The notes under the pieces are model-generated. The model saw nothing but the letters and a program-made list of their open reading frames with translations. It searched no databases and had not been told where the DNA came from. DNA of 64,000 bases from Flavobacterium limicola (GTDB taxonomy: Bacteria; Bacteroidota; Bacteroidia; Flavobacteriales; Flavobacteriaceae). How positions within the stretch are numbered: the stretch's first letter is position 1; each line of letters begins with the position of its first letter. The stretch spans positions 1,240,001 to 1,304,000 of the forward strand of contig NZ_RBXA01000001.1 of the NCBI RefSeq assembly GCF_003634755.1, read 5' to 3'. Positions 17,204 to 25,724 of the stretch are shown in pieces. Both the position numbers and the translations under genes were made by a program.

Positions 17204-18331
17204 TTAGATGGCACACAATCTTTTAGCGGCTTCTTCAAGCGTAGCATTGTCTTTGGCGAAGCAAAATCGAATTAATTTCAGGTCTTTTCCATCGGCATAA
17301 AAAGAAGAGATAGGAATTGCAGCAACGCCATGTTCTATAATTAGGCGTTTGCAAAAATCAACATCATTCTCATTTGATATGTTTGCATAAGAAACCACCT
17401 GAAAATAAGTTCCTTCACACGGCATGAGTTTGAAGCGGCTGTCTTTTAATAATTGTCTAAAATAATCCCATTTTTCCTGATATAATTTCCCGATTTCAGA
17501 AACAGAAACAATATCTAAATACTCGCTAATAGCAACCTGACAAATGCTATTGACACTAAAAACTAAAAATTGATGTACTTTTTTGATTTCCTTCATCAAA
17601 TATTCCGGTGCTATTAAGTAACCAATTTTCCATCCCGTAACATGGAATGATTTTCCAAAAGAAGAAGCCATCACACAACGATTCAATAGTTTCTCGCGTG
17701 TATGAGCTGAAATATGTTTCTCCTCGAAAGTGATGTATTCATAGACTTCATCAGAAAGAAGTACGATATCAGGGTATTTTTCGAGTAGCATTTCCAAGGC
17801 TTCAAAATCAGATTCCGTTAAAATTTTCCCCGTTGGATTGTGTGGATTATTGATGATAATCATTTTGGTTTTTGCGGTACACGCTTTTTTGATAATTTCC
17901 CAATTTGGATTGTAATCATCATTCAGTGCTACCCGAACCGGATTTGCGTTGCATAATAATACGGGCGCTTCATAGCAATCATAACTTGGATCTAAGATAA
18001 TCACTTCGTCATTGTTTTTTACCAAAGCTGTTATGGTGGTAAAAATGGCTTGTGTCGCTCCAGCGGTTACCAGTAATTCCGTTTCAGGCTGAATAGTTCT
18101 TCCGTAGGAGTTTTTAATTAGTGTCGCTATTTTTGATAATAACGGTGGATAGCCAGACATTGGCGTGTATTGATGTACATTTTCTTTGGCCAGTTTTGCA
18201 ACAATAGCTGTTAATCGTTCATCAACAGGAAAGTTTGGAAAACCTTGAGAAAGATTGATGGCATTATATTCAGCAGCCATTTTTGACATAACTGTAAAAA
18301 TACTCGTGCTGATATTTGGAAGTTTACTCAT
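17204..18331 (-). CDS. Class I/II aminotransferase, methionine aminotransferase-like
   Basis: PLP-dependent aminotransferase of 375 residues close to the YbdL/kynurenine aminotransferase group. NLSQGFPNFP near residue 27, HQYTPMSGYPPL, NNPHNPTGK (161-169), SDEVYEY (193-199) and the Schiff-base lysine Lys227 in SSFGKSFHVTGWK are all present. YbdL-type enzymes prefer methionine, glutamine and aromatic acids. Ten bases upstream of the ATG is a 20-bp perfect inverted repeat (18341-18384) that could be an operator or the terminator of the gene before it. Confidence 0.88.
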   Translation of the reverse strand: MSKLPNISTSIFTVMSKMAAEYNAINLSQGFPNFPVDERLTAIVAKLAKENVHQYTPMSGYPPLLSKIATLIKNSYGRTIQPETELLVTAGATQAIFTTITALVKNNDEVIILDPSYDCYEAPVLLCNANPVRVALNDDYNPNWEIIKKACTAKTKMIIINNPHNPTGKILTESDFEALEMLLEKYPDIVLLSDEVYEYITFEEKHISAHTREKLLNRCVMASSFGKSFHVTGWKIGYLIAPEYLMKEIKKVHQFLVFSVNSICQVAISEYLDIVSVSEIGKLYQEKWDYFRQLLKDSRFKLMPCEGTYFQVVSYANISNENDVDFCKRLIIEHGVAAIPISSFYADGKDLKLIRFCFAKDNATLEEAAKRLCAI

Positions 18332-18340
18332 AAAAAAATC

Positions 18341-18384
18341 ATTAATTCTAATTATAAAAATAGTTTTTTATAATTAGAATTAAT
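18341..18384. promoter_or_regulatory. 20-bp perfect inverted repeat before the aminotransferase gene
   Basis: Bases 18341-18360 and 18365-18384 are exact complements separated by TAGT. The arms are nearly all A/T with one C/G pair near the outer end. It ends ten bases from the aminotransferase start. It could act as terminator of the upstream RsmI-like gene, as an operator, or as a hairpin in the mRNA leader. Confidence 0.55.
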
Positions 18385-18520
18385 GACTAGAAGTATTGTT
18401 TTATCTTTTTTTAACTCTTTTGATTCAAAAAATTTAAAGTTTACTATTGTTATATCAAATTGTAAGTTCTAGAGTTTTTACTGATATCATTCTTTAATAT
18501 TAATAAAAAACATTTTGAAT

Positions 18521-19243
18521 TTACATCTTGTGAATAATAAAAATTGTAGGTCGTTTATGTAAATCTATTGTTTCTTTTTTCCAAGCCGCAATTTTTTTGG
18601 TTTTGATATATTCTGTAGGCAAGGTAATGTCCGTGGCGATACATAAATGTGTTTCAGGATGTAAAGTTTGGACTAAATCTTCCAGTAATTTATTATTGCG
18701 ATATGGAGTTTCGATGAAAATTTGAGACTGGTTTTTTTCGAAAGAGACTCTTTCCAACGTTTTAAAACTGGCTTTCTTTTCGTCTTTTTCGATAGGTAAA
18801 TAACCATGAAAAGTGAAACTTTGTCCATTCATTCCTGATGCCATCATTGCCAAAAGAATAGAAGAAGGACCAACCAAAGGAATAACTTGAATTCCTTTTT
18901 CATGGGCTAATTTTACAATTACAGCACCAGGATCAGCCACTCCAGGACATCCCGCTTCGCTCATTAAACCCATATTGTGACCTTCTAGTAACGGTTTTAT
19001 GAACTCTAAATGTTCTTTGATTTCGGTGTGTTTGTTTAATACAAAAAGTTTTAACTCGGATTGTTTTTTCTCGGGATTAACACCTTTGATAGATTTACGA
19101 GCTGTTTTGTCGTTTTCAACAATATAATAATCAATGAGGTCAATACTTCTTTTTATGGTTTGTGGCAAAACATCCATAGGATCGCAATCGCCCATTGTGG
19201 TAGGGATTAAATAGAGTTTTCCTAAAACAGCGTTTGGTTTCAT
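18521..19243 (-). CDS. SAM-dependent methyltransferase, RsmI-like (tetrapyrrole methylase fold)
   Basis: A 240-residue TP-methylase-fold protein. LYLIPTTMGD at the N terminus, SEAGCPGVADPGA (the YraL/RsmI signature), VIPLVGPSSILLAMMASG, and FHGYLPIEK are present. RsmI methylates the 2'-O of C1402 in 16S rRNA. This shorter flavobacterial form lacks the C-terminal part of about 40 residues seen in typical RsmI (about 280), so the exact target is less sure. Next gene in the same direction is the aminotransferase. Confidence 0.82.
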   Translation of the reverse strand: MKPNAVLGKLYLIPTTMGDCDPMDVLPQTIKRSIDLIDYYIVENDKTARKSIKGVNPEKKQSELKLFVLNKHTEIKEHLEFIKPLLEGHNMGLMSEAGCPGVADPGAVIVKLAHEKGIQVIPLVGPSSILLAMMASGMNGQSFTFHGYLPIEKDEKKASFKTLERVSFEKNQSQIFIETPYRNNKLLEDLVQTLHPETHLCIATDITLPTEYIKTKKIAAWKKETIDLHKRPTIFIIHKM

Positions 19244-19334
19244 AGGTGTAATTTATGTTCCTAAAAGTGATGTGTTTGTATTATGGTGTGGTGAGGATTG
19301 TGTTATAAACCCAAAGTAATTTTTCTCAGAAAAA

Positions 19335-19802
19335 TTATGCGTGCTTCGCTATTAGTTTTTTTGCAATTATCTCGCAAACTTCATCTAGCATGTTGTAGAC
19401 GATTTCAAAACCGTTTGGTAAACCAAAATAGGGATCAGGAACATCTACTTTTTCATTTGGAAATAATTCATTCAGAATAAGTTGTACTTTTTCTTTTTGT
19501 TGTTGGTTTTTAGCAAGCTGAATTACATCCTCATAATTGGAATTATCCATCACGTAAATGTAATCAAAGGCATCAAAATCAGTTGTGCTGAATTGTCGTC
19601 CTTTTTGATTTGAAATACTGATTTTATTTTTTTTTGCAACAGCAATAGAACGATCATCAGGAGAATGTCCAATGTGCCACGATCCTGTTCCGGCAGAATC
19701 AACTGTGAATTTGCCTTTAGGAAGTTTGGCAGCCAAAATGCCTTCTGCCAATGGAGAACGGCAAATATTCCCTAAACAAACCATTAAGATTTTTATGGAC
19801 AT
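19335..19802 (-). CDS. Low-molecular-weight protein-tyrosine-phosphatase
   Basis: A 155-residue cytoplasmic phosphatase. The CX5R(S) loop is CLGNICRS with Cys9 and Arg15, and the general acid lies in VPDPYFG near residue 121. Length and motif placement are complete. It directly follows dnaA (seven bases) on the same strand, so the two may be cotranscribed. Some relatives dephosphorylate tyrosine kinases for polysaccharide export, but no such genes are nearby. Confidence 0.92.
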   Translation of the reverse strand: MSIKILMVCLGNICRSPLAEGILAAKLPKGKFTVDSAGTGSWHIGHSPDDRSIAVAKKNKISISNQKGRQFSTTDFDAFDYIYVMDNSNYEDVIQLAKNQQQKEKVQLILNELFPNEKVDVPDPYFGLPNGFEIVYNMLDEVCEIIAKKLIAKHA

Positions 19803-19809
19803 GATGCGT

Positions 19810-21237
19810 TTATAGCGTTAATTTTTTATTGATATCTTCCACGAATTTCTTGAACTGTTTGTCAGTAGCCACTAAATTGTCAACGGTTTTACAGGCGTGT
19901 AACACTGTTGCGTGATCGCGATCTCCAATTTGGGAACCAATATTTGCCAAAGAAGCTTTAGTGAATTTTTTTGCAAAAAACATTGCCAATTGTCTGGCTT
20001 GCACCACGTGTCTTTTTCTGGTTTTAGATTGCAAGGTTTCTAAATCTAACTGGAAGTAATCCGAAACAATTTTTTGAATGTAATCGATGGAAATTTCTCG
20101 TTTTACATTTTTTACAAATTTCTCAACAACACTTTTAGCAAGTTCTAATGTGACTTCTTTTTTATTGAATGAAGACTGTGCAATCAAGGAAATAATTGCC
20201 CCTTCCAATTCCCGTACATTTGATTTAATATTACGGGCAACATATTCAATAATTTCTTCTGGAATTTCTACACCGTCTCTATACAATATGTTTTTAAGGA
20301 TAGAAATTCTGGTTTCATAATCCGGTTGGTGTATTTCTGCAGACAATCCCCATTTGAAACGAGATAACAAGCGTTGTTCGATATCCTGCATGTCAACTGG
20401 CGCCTTGTCAGATGTCAAGATTACCTGTTTTCCATTTTGATGTAAATAATTAAATATATGGAAAAATACATCCTGAGTTCCTGATTTTCCAGAAAGGAAC
20501 TGCACATCATCAATAATTAAAACATCAATTAATTGATAAAAATGAATGAAATCATTACGGTTGTTCTTCTTTACAGAATCAATATATTGTTGTGTAAAAA
20601 TTTCGGCAGAGATATACAATACCGTTTTTTCAGGATATTTGTCTTTTATTTCCACACCAATTGCATGTGCCAAATGTGTTTTTCCAAGACCAACTCCACC
20701 AAAAATTAACAAGGGGTTGAATGAAGTGCCGCCAGGTTTATTGGCTACGGCCATACCTGCAGAACGCGCTAATCTATTAGAATCTCCTTCTAGAAAATTG
20801 TCAAAACTGTAATTTGCATTCAGTTGTGATTCAATTTTCAAATTTCGAATTCCTGGAATTACAAAAGGATTTTTTAACTCTGGATTTAAGTTTTTAAATG
20901 GAGCATCAACTTCTTGGGGCTTCATAGGAACTCTATTGGCACTTGGCAATTGTTCCGTAAACGGTTGTTTGTTGCCATAAGTGTTTTCCATTCTGATTTT
21001 ATAAAGTAACTTAGCGTTTTTTCCAAGTTCTTTGGTAAGGGCCACTTTTAATAATTTCACATAGTGTTCTTCTAACCATTCGTAGAAAAATTTACTTGGA
21101 ACTTGAATATATAATGCGTTATCGGTAAGTTCAACTGATTTGATTGGTTCGAACCAAGTTTTGTACGCTTGGTCTTGGATGTTGTCTTTTATGAAAGACA
21201 AACAGTTTTCCCATACTGATTGAGCAGTTTTGTTCAT
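19810..21237 (-). CDS. dnaA: Chromosomal replication initiator DnaA
   Basis: Binds DnaA boxes at oriC and loads the helicase. Four domains: N-terminal DnaB-interaction domain (1-80), a variable linker (85-135), the AAA+ domain with Walker A GGVGLGKTH at 180-188 and Walker B IIDDVQF at 241-247, and a C-terminal helix-turn-helix with GDRDHATVLHACKTV. The 475 residues are full length. The upstream 184 bases are AT-rich with no cluster of consensus DnaA boxes. A -7 box is not clear. Confidence 0.97.
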   Translation of the reverse strand: MNKTAQSVWENCLSFIKDNIQDQAYKTWFEPIKSVELTDNALYIQVPSKFFYEWLEEHYVKLLKVALTKELGKNAKLLYKIRMENTYGNKQPFTEQLPSANRVPMKPQEVDAPFKNLNPELKNPFVIPGIRNLKIESQLNANYSFDNFLEGDSNRLARSAGMAVANKPGGTSFNPLLIFGGVGLGKTHLAHAIGVEIKDKYPEKTVLYISAEIFTQQYIDSVKKNNRNDFIHFYQLIDVLIIDDVQFLSGKSGTQDVFFHIFNYLHQNGKQVILTSDKAPVDMQDIEQRLLSRFKWGLSAEIHQPDYETRISILKNILYRDGVEIPEEIIEYVARNIKSNVRELEGAIISLIAQSSFNKKEVTLELAKSVVEKFVKNVKREISIDYIQKIVSDYFQLDLETLQSKTRKRHVVQARQLAMFFAKKFTKASLANIGSQIGDRDHATVLHACKTVDNLVATDKQFKKFVEDINKKLTL

Positions 21238-21421
21238 ATATTCTATAAAATTTTTTTTAATTGGTAATTGTTATCTTACTAAAAAAAAGATGTTTTGTTA
21301 TTTATTATCGGGGTAACAAATATGTGAACAAATTTCTGTAAAAAAAAATATATAGGGTAATAATTTTACGAATTATTGTTGTAAGGTGCCGCTCAAAATT
21401 TAAATTTTTAATTCATAATTA

Positions 21422-21826
21422 ATGAAAGATCATCAAATAGAAGTTAGGGTTCGATACTCCGAAACAGACCAAATGGGAGTTGTTTATCATGGAAATTATA
21501 TTCCATATTTTGAAATAGGAAGGGTGGAATGGCTTAGAAACAAAGGGATTTCGTATAAGAGCATGGAGGAAAGCGGTATTGCGCTGCCTATAGTTTCCAT
21601 GAATATAAATTATAAAAAATCAGCTCGCTATGATGAGTTGCTTACAGTTCACACCACTTTTAAAAGTCAGACTTCTGTTAAGATAGAATTTGATTGCGCT
21701 ATTTATAATGAATCGGATGAGTTATTAACAACTGCCCAATTTATTTTGGTTTTTATATCCCTAAAAACGGGTCGCCCGACAGTTCCACCTGATTATATTT
21801 TAGATTTGTTAAAAACTATGGAATAA
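21422..21826 (+). CDS. Acyl-CoA thioesterase, YbgC/4HBT family
   Basis: Hot-dog-fold thioesterase of 134 residues that hydrolyses acyl-CoA. The YbgC signature is present: RYSETDQMGVVYHGNYIPYFEIGRVEWL, with Asp16 and His23 as likely catalytic residues and Glu31 on the helix. Divergent from dnaA and convergent with yigZ. The acyl specificity is not visible. Confidence 0.9.
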   Translation: MKDHQIEVRVRYSETDQMGVVYHGNYIPYFEIGRVEWLRNKGISYKSMEESGIALPIVSMNINYKKSARYDELLTVHTTFKSQTSVKIEFDCAIYNESDELLTTAQFILVFISLKTGRPTVPPDYILDLLKTME

Positions 21827-21855
21827 ATTATAAAACAGGCAATTTTGTAACGATA

Positions 21856-22485
21856 TTAAAGTCGATTTATTTCGATTTCAAACATCGAATTAAAAATGTC
21901 GAATACCATTTCGGCATTTTTTTTTCGTGTTTTTATCTCGATTTTACCCATGGGAAGTGAGGTAATTTCATTTATTTCCATTTCCTGGGATACAATTTCC
22001 AACTTCTTTTCCTTGATTACCCGCATCACTTTATTCATGTTTTGGTAATCAAATGAGATGGTGAAATGAATATCTATTGTTTTTTCGACAATTTCACAGG
22101 TCTCAAGAACCATTTGCGCAGTGGTTTTATAGGCAGAAATTAATCCGCCAACGCCTAGTTTTACTCCGCCAAAAATCCGAACCACTACAATGAGTATGTT
22201 TGTAACAGAAAACGACTGTATTTGCCCATAAATAGGCATTCCGGCACTATTGCTGGGTTCTCCATCATCATTTGCTCTGTAGGTTACGATGTCAGCACCT
22301 ATTTGATATGCGTAACAAAAATGTCCTGCATTGGGGTGTTGTTTTCGTAAGGTTTCTATTAGCGGTTTTACTTCTTCTTCTGATTTAATTGGGTAAGCAT
22401 AACCAAAGAATTTGCTATTTTTTTCTTTGAATAATAATTCTTCTGAGGCAAATTCAATAGTATTATAGGTGTCTTTAAATTCCAA
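21856..22485 (-). CDS. yigZ: YigZ/IMPACT family protein
   Basis: A 209-residue protein of the IMPACT family. The N-terminal UPF0029 domain contains NSKFFGYAYPIKSEEEV, HFCYAYQIG, DDGEPSNSAGMPI and RIFGGVKLGVGGLISAYKTTA; a C-terminal EF-G domain V-like DUF1949 follows from about residue 135. The bacterial role is unclear, perhaps translation-related. It lies 11 bases downstream of the HAD gene in the run ribD, HAD, yigZ. Confidence 0.9.
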   Translation of the reverse strand: MEFKDTYNTIEFASEELLFKEKNSKFFGYAYPIKSEEEVKPLIETLRKQHPNAGHFCYAYQIGADIVTYRANDDGEPSNSAGMPIYGQIQSFSVTNILIVVVRIFGGVKLGVGGLISAYKTTAQMVLETCEIVEKTIDIHFTISFDYQNMNKVMRVIKEKKLEIVSQEMEINEITSLPMGKIEIKTRKKNAEMVFDIFNSMFEIEINRL

Positions 22486-22496
22486 AAGCTGCTTTT

Positions 22497-23099
22497 CTAA
22501 ATTATTTTTTTGTCAAATAAATGCACGATATCTTCTTTTCCAACTTGTAAATTCCAGACTTTAAATCCTAATGCATGTGCCGCATCAGTGTTTTCTTTCT
22601 TGTCGTCAATAAATAAGGTGCGTTTTGGGTTTAAATCATGCTTTTTTATGAGACAATTGAAAATTCCTGCTTCAGGTTTTCGCATTCCTAACTCAAAGGA
22701 GAAATAAACTTTTTCAAAGCATTGATAAAAATCTCTGTAAAAAGTCATTCCGGCTTTATGTTGAAATTTATCAATGTGCATTGCATTTGTATTGCTTAGT
22801 AAAAATAGGCGGTATTTTCGTGAAAGCAATTGCAGGAATTCTAATCGGTATAAGGGGAAATCCAATAAAACTGCGTTCCAGGCATTTCTGATATCTTCTA
22901 TCGAAGCATTTGGTAAATGTTTTTGAAAACCATTTATAAATTGAAGTTCGGAAACCTGTCCCTTTTCAAATTTTACATTTAGGTCTTTTAAATCGTCATG
23001 CCATTCATTTAAACCTAACTTTTTAAACTCAATAACCGGTGCTTCCTTATCTAAGTTGATAAAAACATCTCCAAAATCAAAAATTATAGTGTTAATCAT
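22497..23099 (-). CDS. HAD-IA family hydrolase
   Basis: A 200-residue haloacid-dehalogenase-like phosphatase. Motif I is FDFGDVFIN with nucleophile Asp8 and Asp11 in place of the usual DxD, motif II LLSNT, motif III lysine in MRKPEAGIF, motif IV FIDDKKEN. Such FDFGxV proteins belong to a YihX-like group acting on small phosphorylated sugars. The start overlaps the end of ribD by eight bases. Given that overlap, it could act on a riboflavin-pathway phosphate, since the phosphatase step after RibD is often done by HAD enzymes; this is only inference. Confidence 0.85.
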   Translation of the reverse strand: MINTIIFDFGDVFINLDKEAPVIEFKKLGLNEWHDDLKDLNVKFEKGQVSELQFINGFQKHLPNASIEDIRNAWNAVLLDFPLYRLEFLQLLSRKYRLFLLSNTNAMHIDKFQHKAGMTFYRDFYQCFEKVYFSFELGMRKPEAGIFNCLIKKHDLNPKRTLFIDDKKENTDAAHALGFKVWNLQVGKEDIVHLFDKKII

Positions 23100-24135
23100 A
23101 GTTTTTAGATAGTATTAATTCGTCATTACCAATAGATTGTTTTTTGAACTGGTTTTTAGCAATATTAGGAGCCTTAGTTCCTTCCTTAAATTCGACACTT
23201 CCAACAAATATTCGTGCTTCGTCCCAAAGATTGGCATCAATAAAAGTTTGTAAAGTATGCCTGCCGCCTTCAATAATTACGGATTGAATTTGATGTTGAT
23301 ATAGTATTTGCACAATTTGTTCTACTATGTTTTTTTCAAAATCAATTATTTCAAATATAGTGTTTTCTTTTTTAATACTGTTTCTTGATTTTGAAAACAG
23401 GATTGTTTTAGCTTGATTATCAAATATATGGTTGTGTTCAGGAATGCGATTGTTTTGGTCGATAACCAATCGAATCGGATTGTTTCCAGACCAATCGCGT
23501 GCATTCAGTTTTGGATTATCATCAATGGCAGTTTGAGTTCCCACTAGAATAGCTTGTTCCTCCGTTCTCCATTTATGGACTAATTGTCTCGAATATGGAT
23601 TTGTAATCCAGACCGGTTTTTTTTCTAATTTTTCTTTTGGCGCGATAAAACCATCTTGACTTTCGGCCCATTTCAAAATAATATAGGGTCTTTTCTTTTC
23701 GTGAAATGTAAAAAACCTTTTATTAAGTTCATTGCATTCTTCTTCAAGAATTCCTACGGTAACATGTATTCCCGCTTCCATTAGTTTTTTGATTCCGTTT
23801 CCTGCCACTTTTATATTGGGGTCAACAGTTCCAATAACTACATTTGGAATTTTATTCTTTATAATCAAATCACAACAAGGTGGCGTTTTGCCAAAATGAC
23901 TACACGGTTCTAAACTCACATAAATAGTAGCTTTTTTCAACAACGATTTGTCTTTTACAGAATTCACGGCATTTACCTCGGCGTGCGGTTCTCCTGATTT
24001 TTTATGCCAGCCTTCGCCAATGATTTTGTCTTCGTAAACAATAACACTGCCTACCAAAGGATTTGGATACGTTGTTCCCAAACCATTTTTGGCTAATTCG
24101 ATGCATCGTCTGATATATTTTTCATGTATTTTCAC
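23092..24135 (-). CDS. ribD: Bifunctional diaminohydroxyphosphoribosylaminopyrimidine deaminase / uracil reductase
   Basis: Second and third steps of riboflavin synthesis from GTP. The N-terminal zinc deaminase domain shows HAEVNA (51-56) and PCSHFGKTPPCC (77-88); the reductase domain starts around residue 150 with KWAESQDGFIA and includes IEGGRHTLQTF. 347 residues. A -7 box lies five bases upstream of the ATG, so the leader would be almost absent. The HAD gene overlaps its 3' end. Confidence 0.95.
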   Translation of the reverse strand: MKIHEKYIRRCIELAKNGLGTTYPNPLVGSVIVYEDKIIGEGWHKKSGEPHAEVNAVNSVKDKSLLKKATIYVSLEPCSHFGKTPPCCDLIIKNKIPNVVIGTVDPNIKVAGNGIKKLMEAGIHVTVGILEEECNELNKRFFTFHEKKRPYIILKWAESQDGFIAPKEKLEKKPVWITNPYSRQLVHKWRTEEQAILVGTQTAIDDNPKLNARDWSGNNPIRLVIDQNNRIPEHNHIFDNQAKTILFSKSRNSIKKENTIFEIIDFEKNIVEQIVQILYQHQIQSVIIEGGRHTLQTFIDANLWDEARIFVGSVEFKEGTKAPNIAKNQFKKQSIGNDELILSKNYD

Positions 24136-24139
24136 AACA

Positions 24140-24147
24140 CAAAAGTA
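24140..24147 (-). promoter_or_regulatory. Candidate -7 box for ribD
   Basis: TACTTTTG on the minus strand, exact TAnnTTTG, only five bases from the ribD ATG at 24135. If used, the transcript would be leaderless or nearly so. Confidence 0.4.
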
Positions 24148-24160
24148 GTTATTTTGGGTT

Positions 24161-24183
24161 TAGCCCCGAAACTTCGGGATTAG
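24161..24183. repeat. Degenerate fragment of the structured element
   Basis: AGCCCCG at 24162-24168 faces CGGG at 24175-24178, followed by ATTAG, with only six bases between. This equals the closing helix and bulge region of the five structured elements with the inner arm missing and the outer GCT altered. Probably a deletion remnant, in the ribD/acetyltransferase divergent promoter region. Confidence 0.4.
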
Positions 24184-24218
24184 TTTTGAAACTTTCTAAA
24201 ATAACACTAAACAATTTC

Positions 24219-24226
24219 TACTTTTG
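24219..24226 (+). promoter_or_regulatory. -7 box for the acetyltransferase gene
   Basis: TACTTTTG, exact TAnnTTTG, 25 bases upstream of the ATG at 24252. It supports that ATG over the earlier in-frame TTG at 24243. Confidence 0.5.
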
Positions 24227-24251
24227 CATATAAAATTAGTTTTTGAAGAAA

Positions 24252-24737
24252 ATGGAAAATTACAGCATTAGAAAAATAAAAAAAGAGGACAATCAAGCAG
24301 TTGCAGCATTGATAAGAGCCGTTTTTGACGAATTAAACATTCCAAAAGTAGGAACAGCTTATGAAGATCCGTATTTGGATTTAATGTTTGAGGAATACAA
24401 CAAACCTAAATCGGTTTATTATGTTGTAGAAAAGGATGGAAAAATCATAGGTTCTGCCGGTGTTTCACCACTTGAAAATGAAGCGGAAACGATCTGCGAA
24501 CTTCAAAAAATGTATTTTTTACCGGAAACCAGAGGACTTGGAATTGGAAGCCAAATGATGGCTCAATGTTTACAAAGTGCCAAAGATTTTGGTTTTGAAA
24601 AATGCTATTTGGAAACAATGCCTTTTATGCTTGATGCTCAAAAACTGTACAAGAAAGTAGGTTTTGAATACATTTGTTCTCCGATGGGAAGCACGGGTCA
24701 TACCAGTTGTCCTGTTTGGATGTTGAAGGATTTGTAA
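24252..24737 (+). CDS. GNAT-family N-acetyltransferase
   Basis: About 161 residues with the GNAT core: YSIRKIKKEDNQAVAALIRAVF, then IIGSAGVSPL, LQKMYFLPETRGLGIGSQMMAQCL (acetyl-CoA pyrophosphate loop RGLGIGS) and FEKCYLETMPFMLDAQKLYKKVGFEYI. The substrate is unknown; the tail TGHTSCPVWM is common in small flavobacterial GNATs. Transcribed from its own -7 box, divergent from ribD, upstream of prmC by 94 bases. Confidence 0.88.
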   Translation: MENYSIRKIKKEDNQAVAALIRAVFDELNIPKVGTAYEDPYLDLMFEEYNKPKSVYYVVEKDGKIIGSAGVSPLENEAETICELQKMYFLPETRGLGIGSQMMAQCLQSAKDFGFEKCYLETMPFMLDAQKLYKKVGFEYICSPMGSTGHTSCPVWMLKDL

Positions 24738-24831
24738 GAAAGACCGAATTACAAAAACACTTGGAACTTTAATAAACAAAGAGGTTTAGAGAATAAAAGT
24801 AGTTTTTAAATAAGCATTTCAAATAAGAAAA

Positions 24832-25692
24832 ATGAAAATTAAAGAATACAGAACCCAATTTATTCAAGAACTGACTCCAATTTATGATGCTGGAGAAGCA
24901 GAGAGTTTTTTCTATTTAATAGTAGAAGAAAAACATCAATTGAAAAGAATAGACTTGGCGTTGCATCCTGATTTGGTTTTTTCGGAAGCGGAAATTGTAG
25001 TTTGGAACTCGATTTTAGAACAATTGAAACAGGAAATTCCAGTACAATATCTTTTAGGAAAAACGAGTTTTTATGGGTTGGATTTTGAAGTCAATGAGAA
25101 CGTTTTAATTCCAAGACCAGAAACCGAAGAATTAGTCGAATGGATTTTAGAAAGTCAAAAGTCGAGAATCGAAAGTCAAAATATCCGTATTTTGGATATT
25201 GGAACGGGAAGCGGTTGTATCGCCATTTCATTGGCAAAAAATCTTCCAAATACCACAGTTTTTGCCATTGATGTTTCTGAAAAAGCTTTGGCAACAGCCA
25301 AAAGAAATGCAGAAAATAATTCCGTAAACATTACTTTTATCAATCAAAACATTCTTGAAACAGTAGATTTAGAACAACAATTTGATATTATTGTTTCTAA
25401 TCCGCCTTACGTCCGGAATTTAGAAAAGGAAGAAATCAAGAAAAATGTATTGGACAATGAACCGCATTTGGCACTTTTTGTAGAAGATAACGATCCGTTG
25501 ATTTTTTACAAAAAAATAGCCAAATTGGCTCAGAAAAACCTGTCTGAAAACGGACAATTGTACTTTGAAATCAATCAATATTTAGGGAAAGAAATGATTG
25601 ATTTACTCGAAAAAATGAATTTTGCTGCTATCGAGCTACTTAAGGATATTTACGGAAATGACAGGATGATCAGAGCGAGTATGAAAATTTAG
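24832..25692 (+). CDS. prmC: Peptide chain release factor N5-glutamine methyltransferase
   Basis: Methylates the GGQ glutamine of release factors RF1/RF2. N-terminal helical domain (1-75), then the SAM-binding LDIGTGSGCIAISLA (121-135) and the catalytic NPPY at 190-193. RPETEELVEW (95-104) is another family mark. 286 residues, full length. Its 3' end meets the MacB-like gene tail to tail without a clear terminator. Confidence 0.95.
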   Translation: MKIKEYRTQFIQELTPIYDAGEAESFFYLIVEEKHQLKRIDLALHPDLVFSEAEIVVWNSILEQLKQEIPVQYLLGKTSFYGLDFEVNENVLIPRPETEELVEWILESQKSRIESQNIRILDIGTGSGCIAISLAKNLPNTTVFAIDVSEKALATAKRNAENNSVNITFINQNILETVDLEQQFDIIVSNPPYVRNLEKEEIKKNVLDNEPHLALFVEDNDPLIFYKKIAKLAQKNLSENGQLYFEINQYLGKEMIDLLEKMNFAAIELLKDIYGNDRMIRASMKI

Positions 25693-25724
25693 CTTTATGT
25701 AGATTTTCAATTCACTCTTTTCAA

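Noticed and set aside
21238-21421. Possible oriC upstream of dnaA
   Set aside because: The region is AT-rich with a TTTGTTA/TAACAAA inverted repeat and one loose box (TGTGAACAA), but no set of consensus DnaA boxes.
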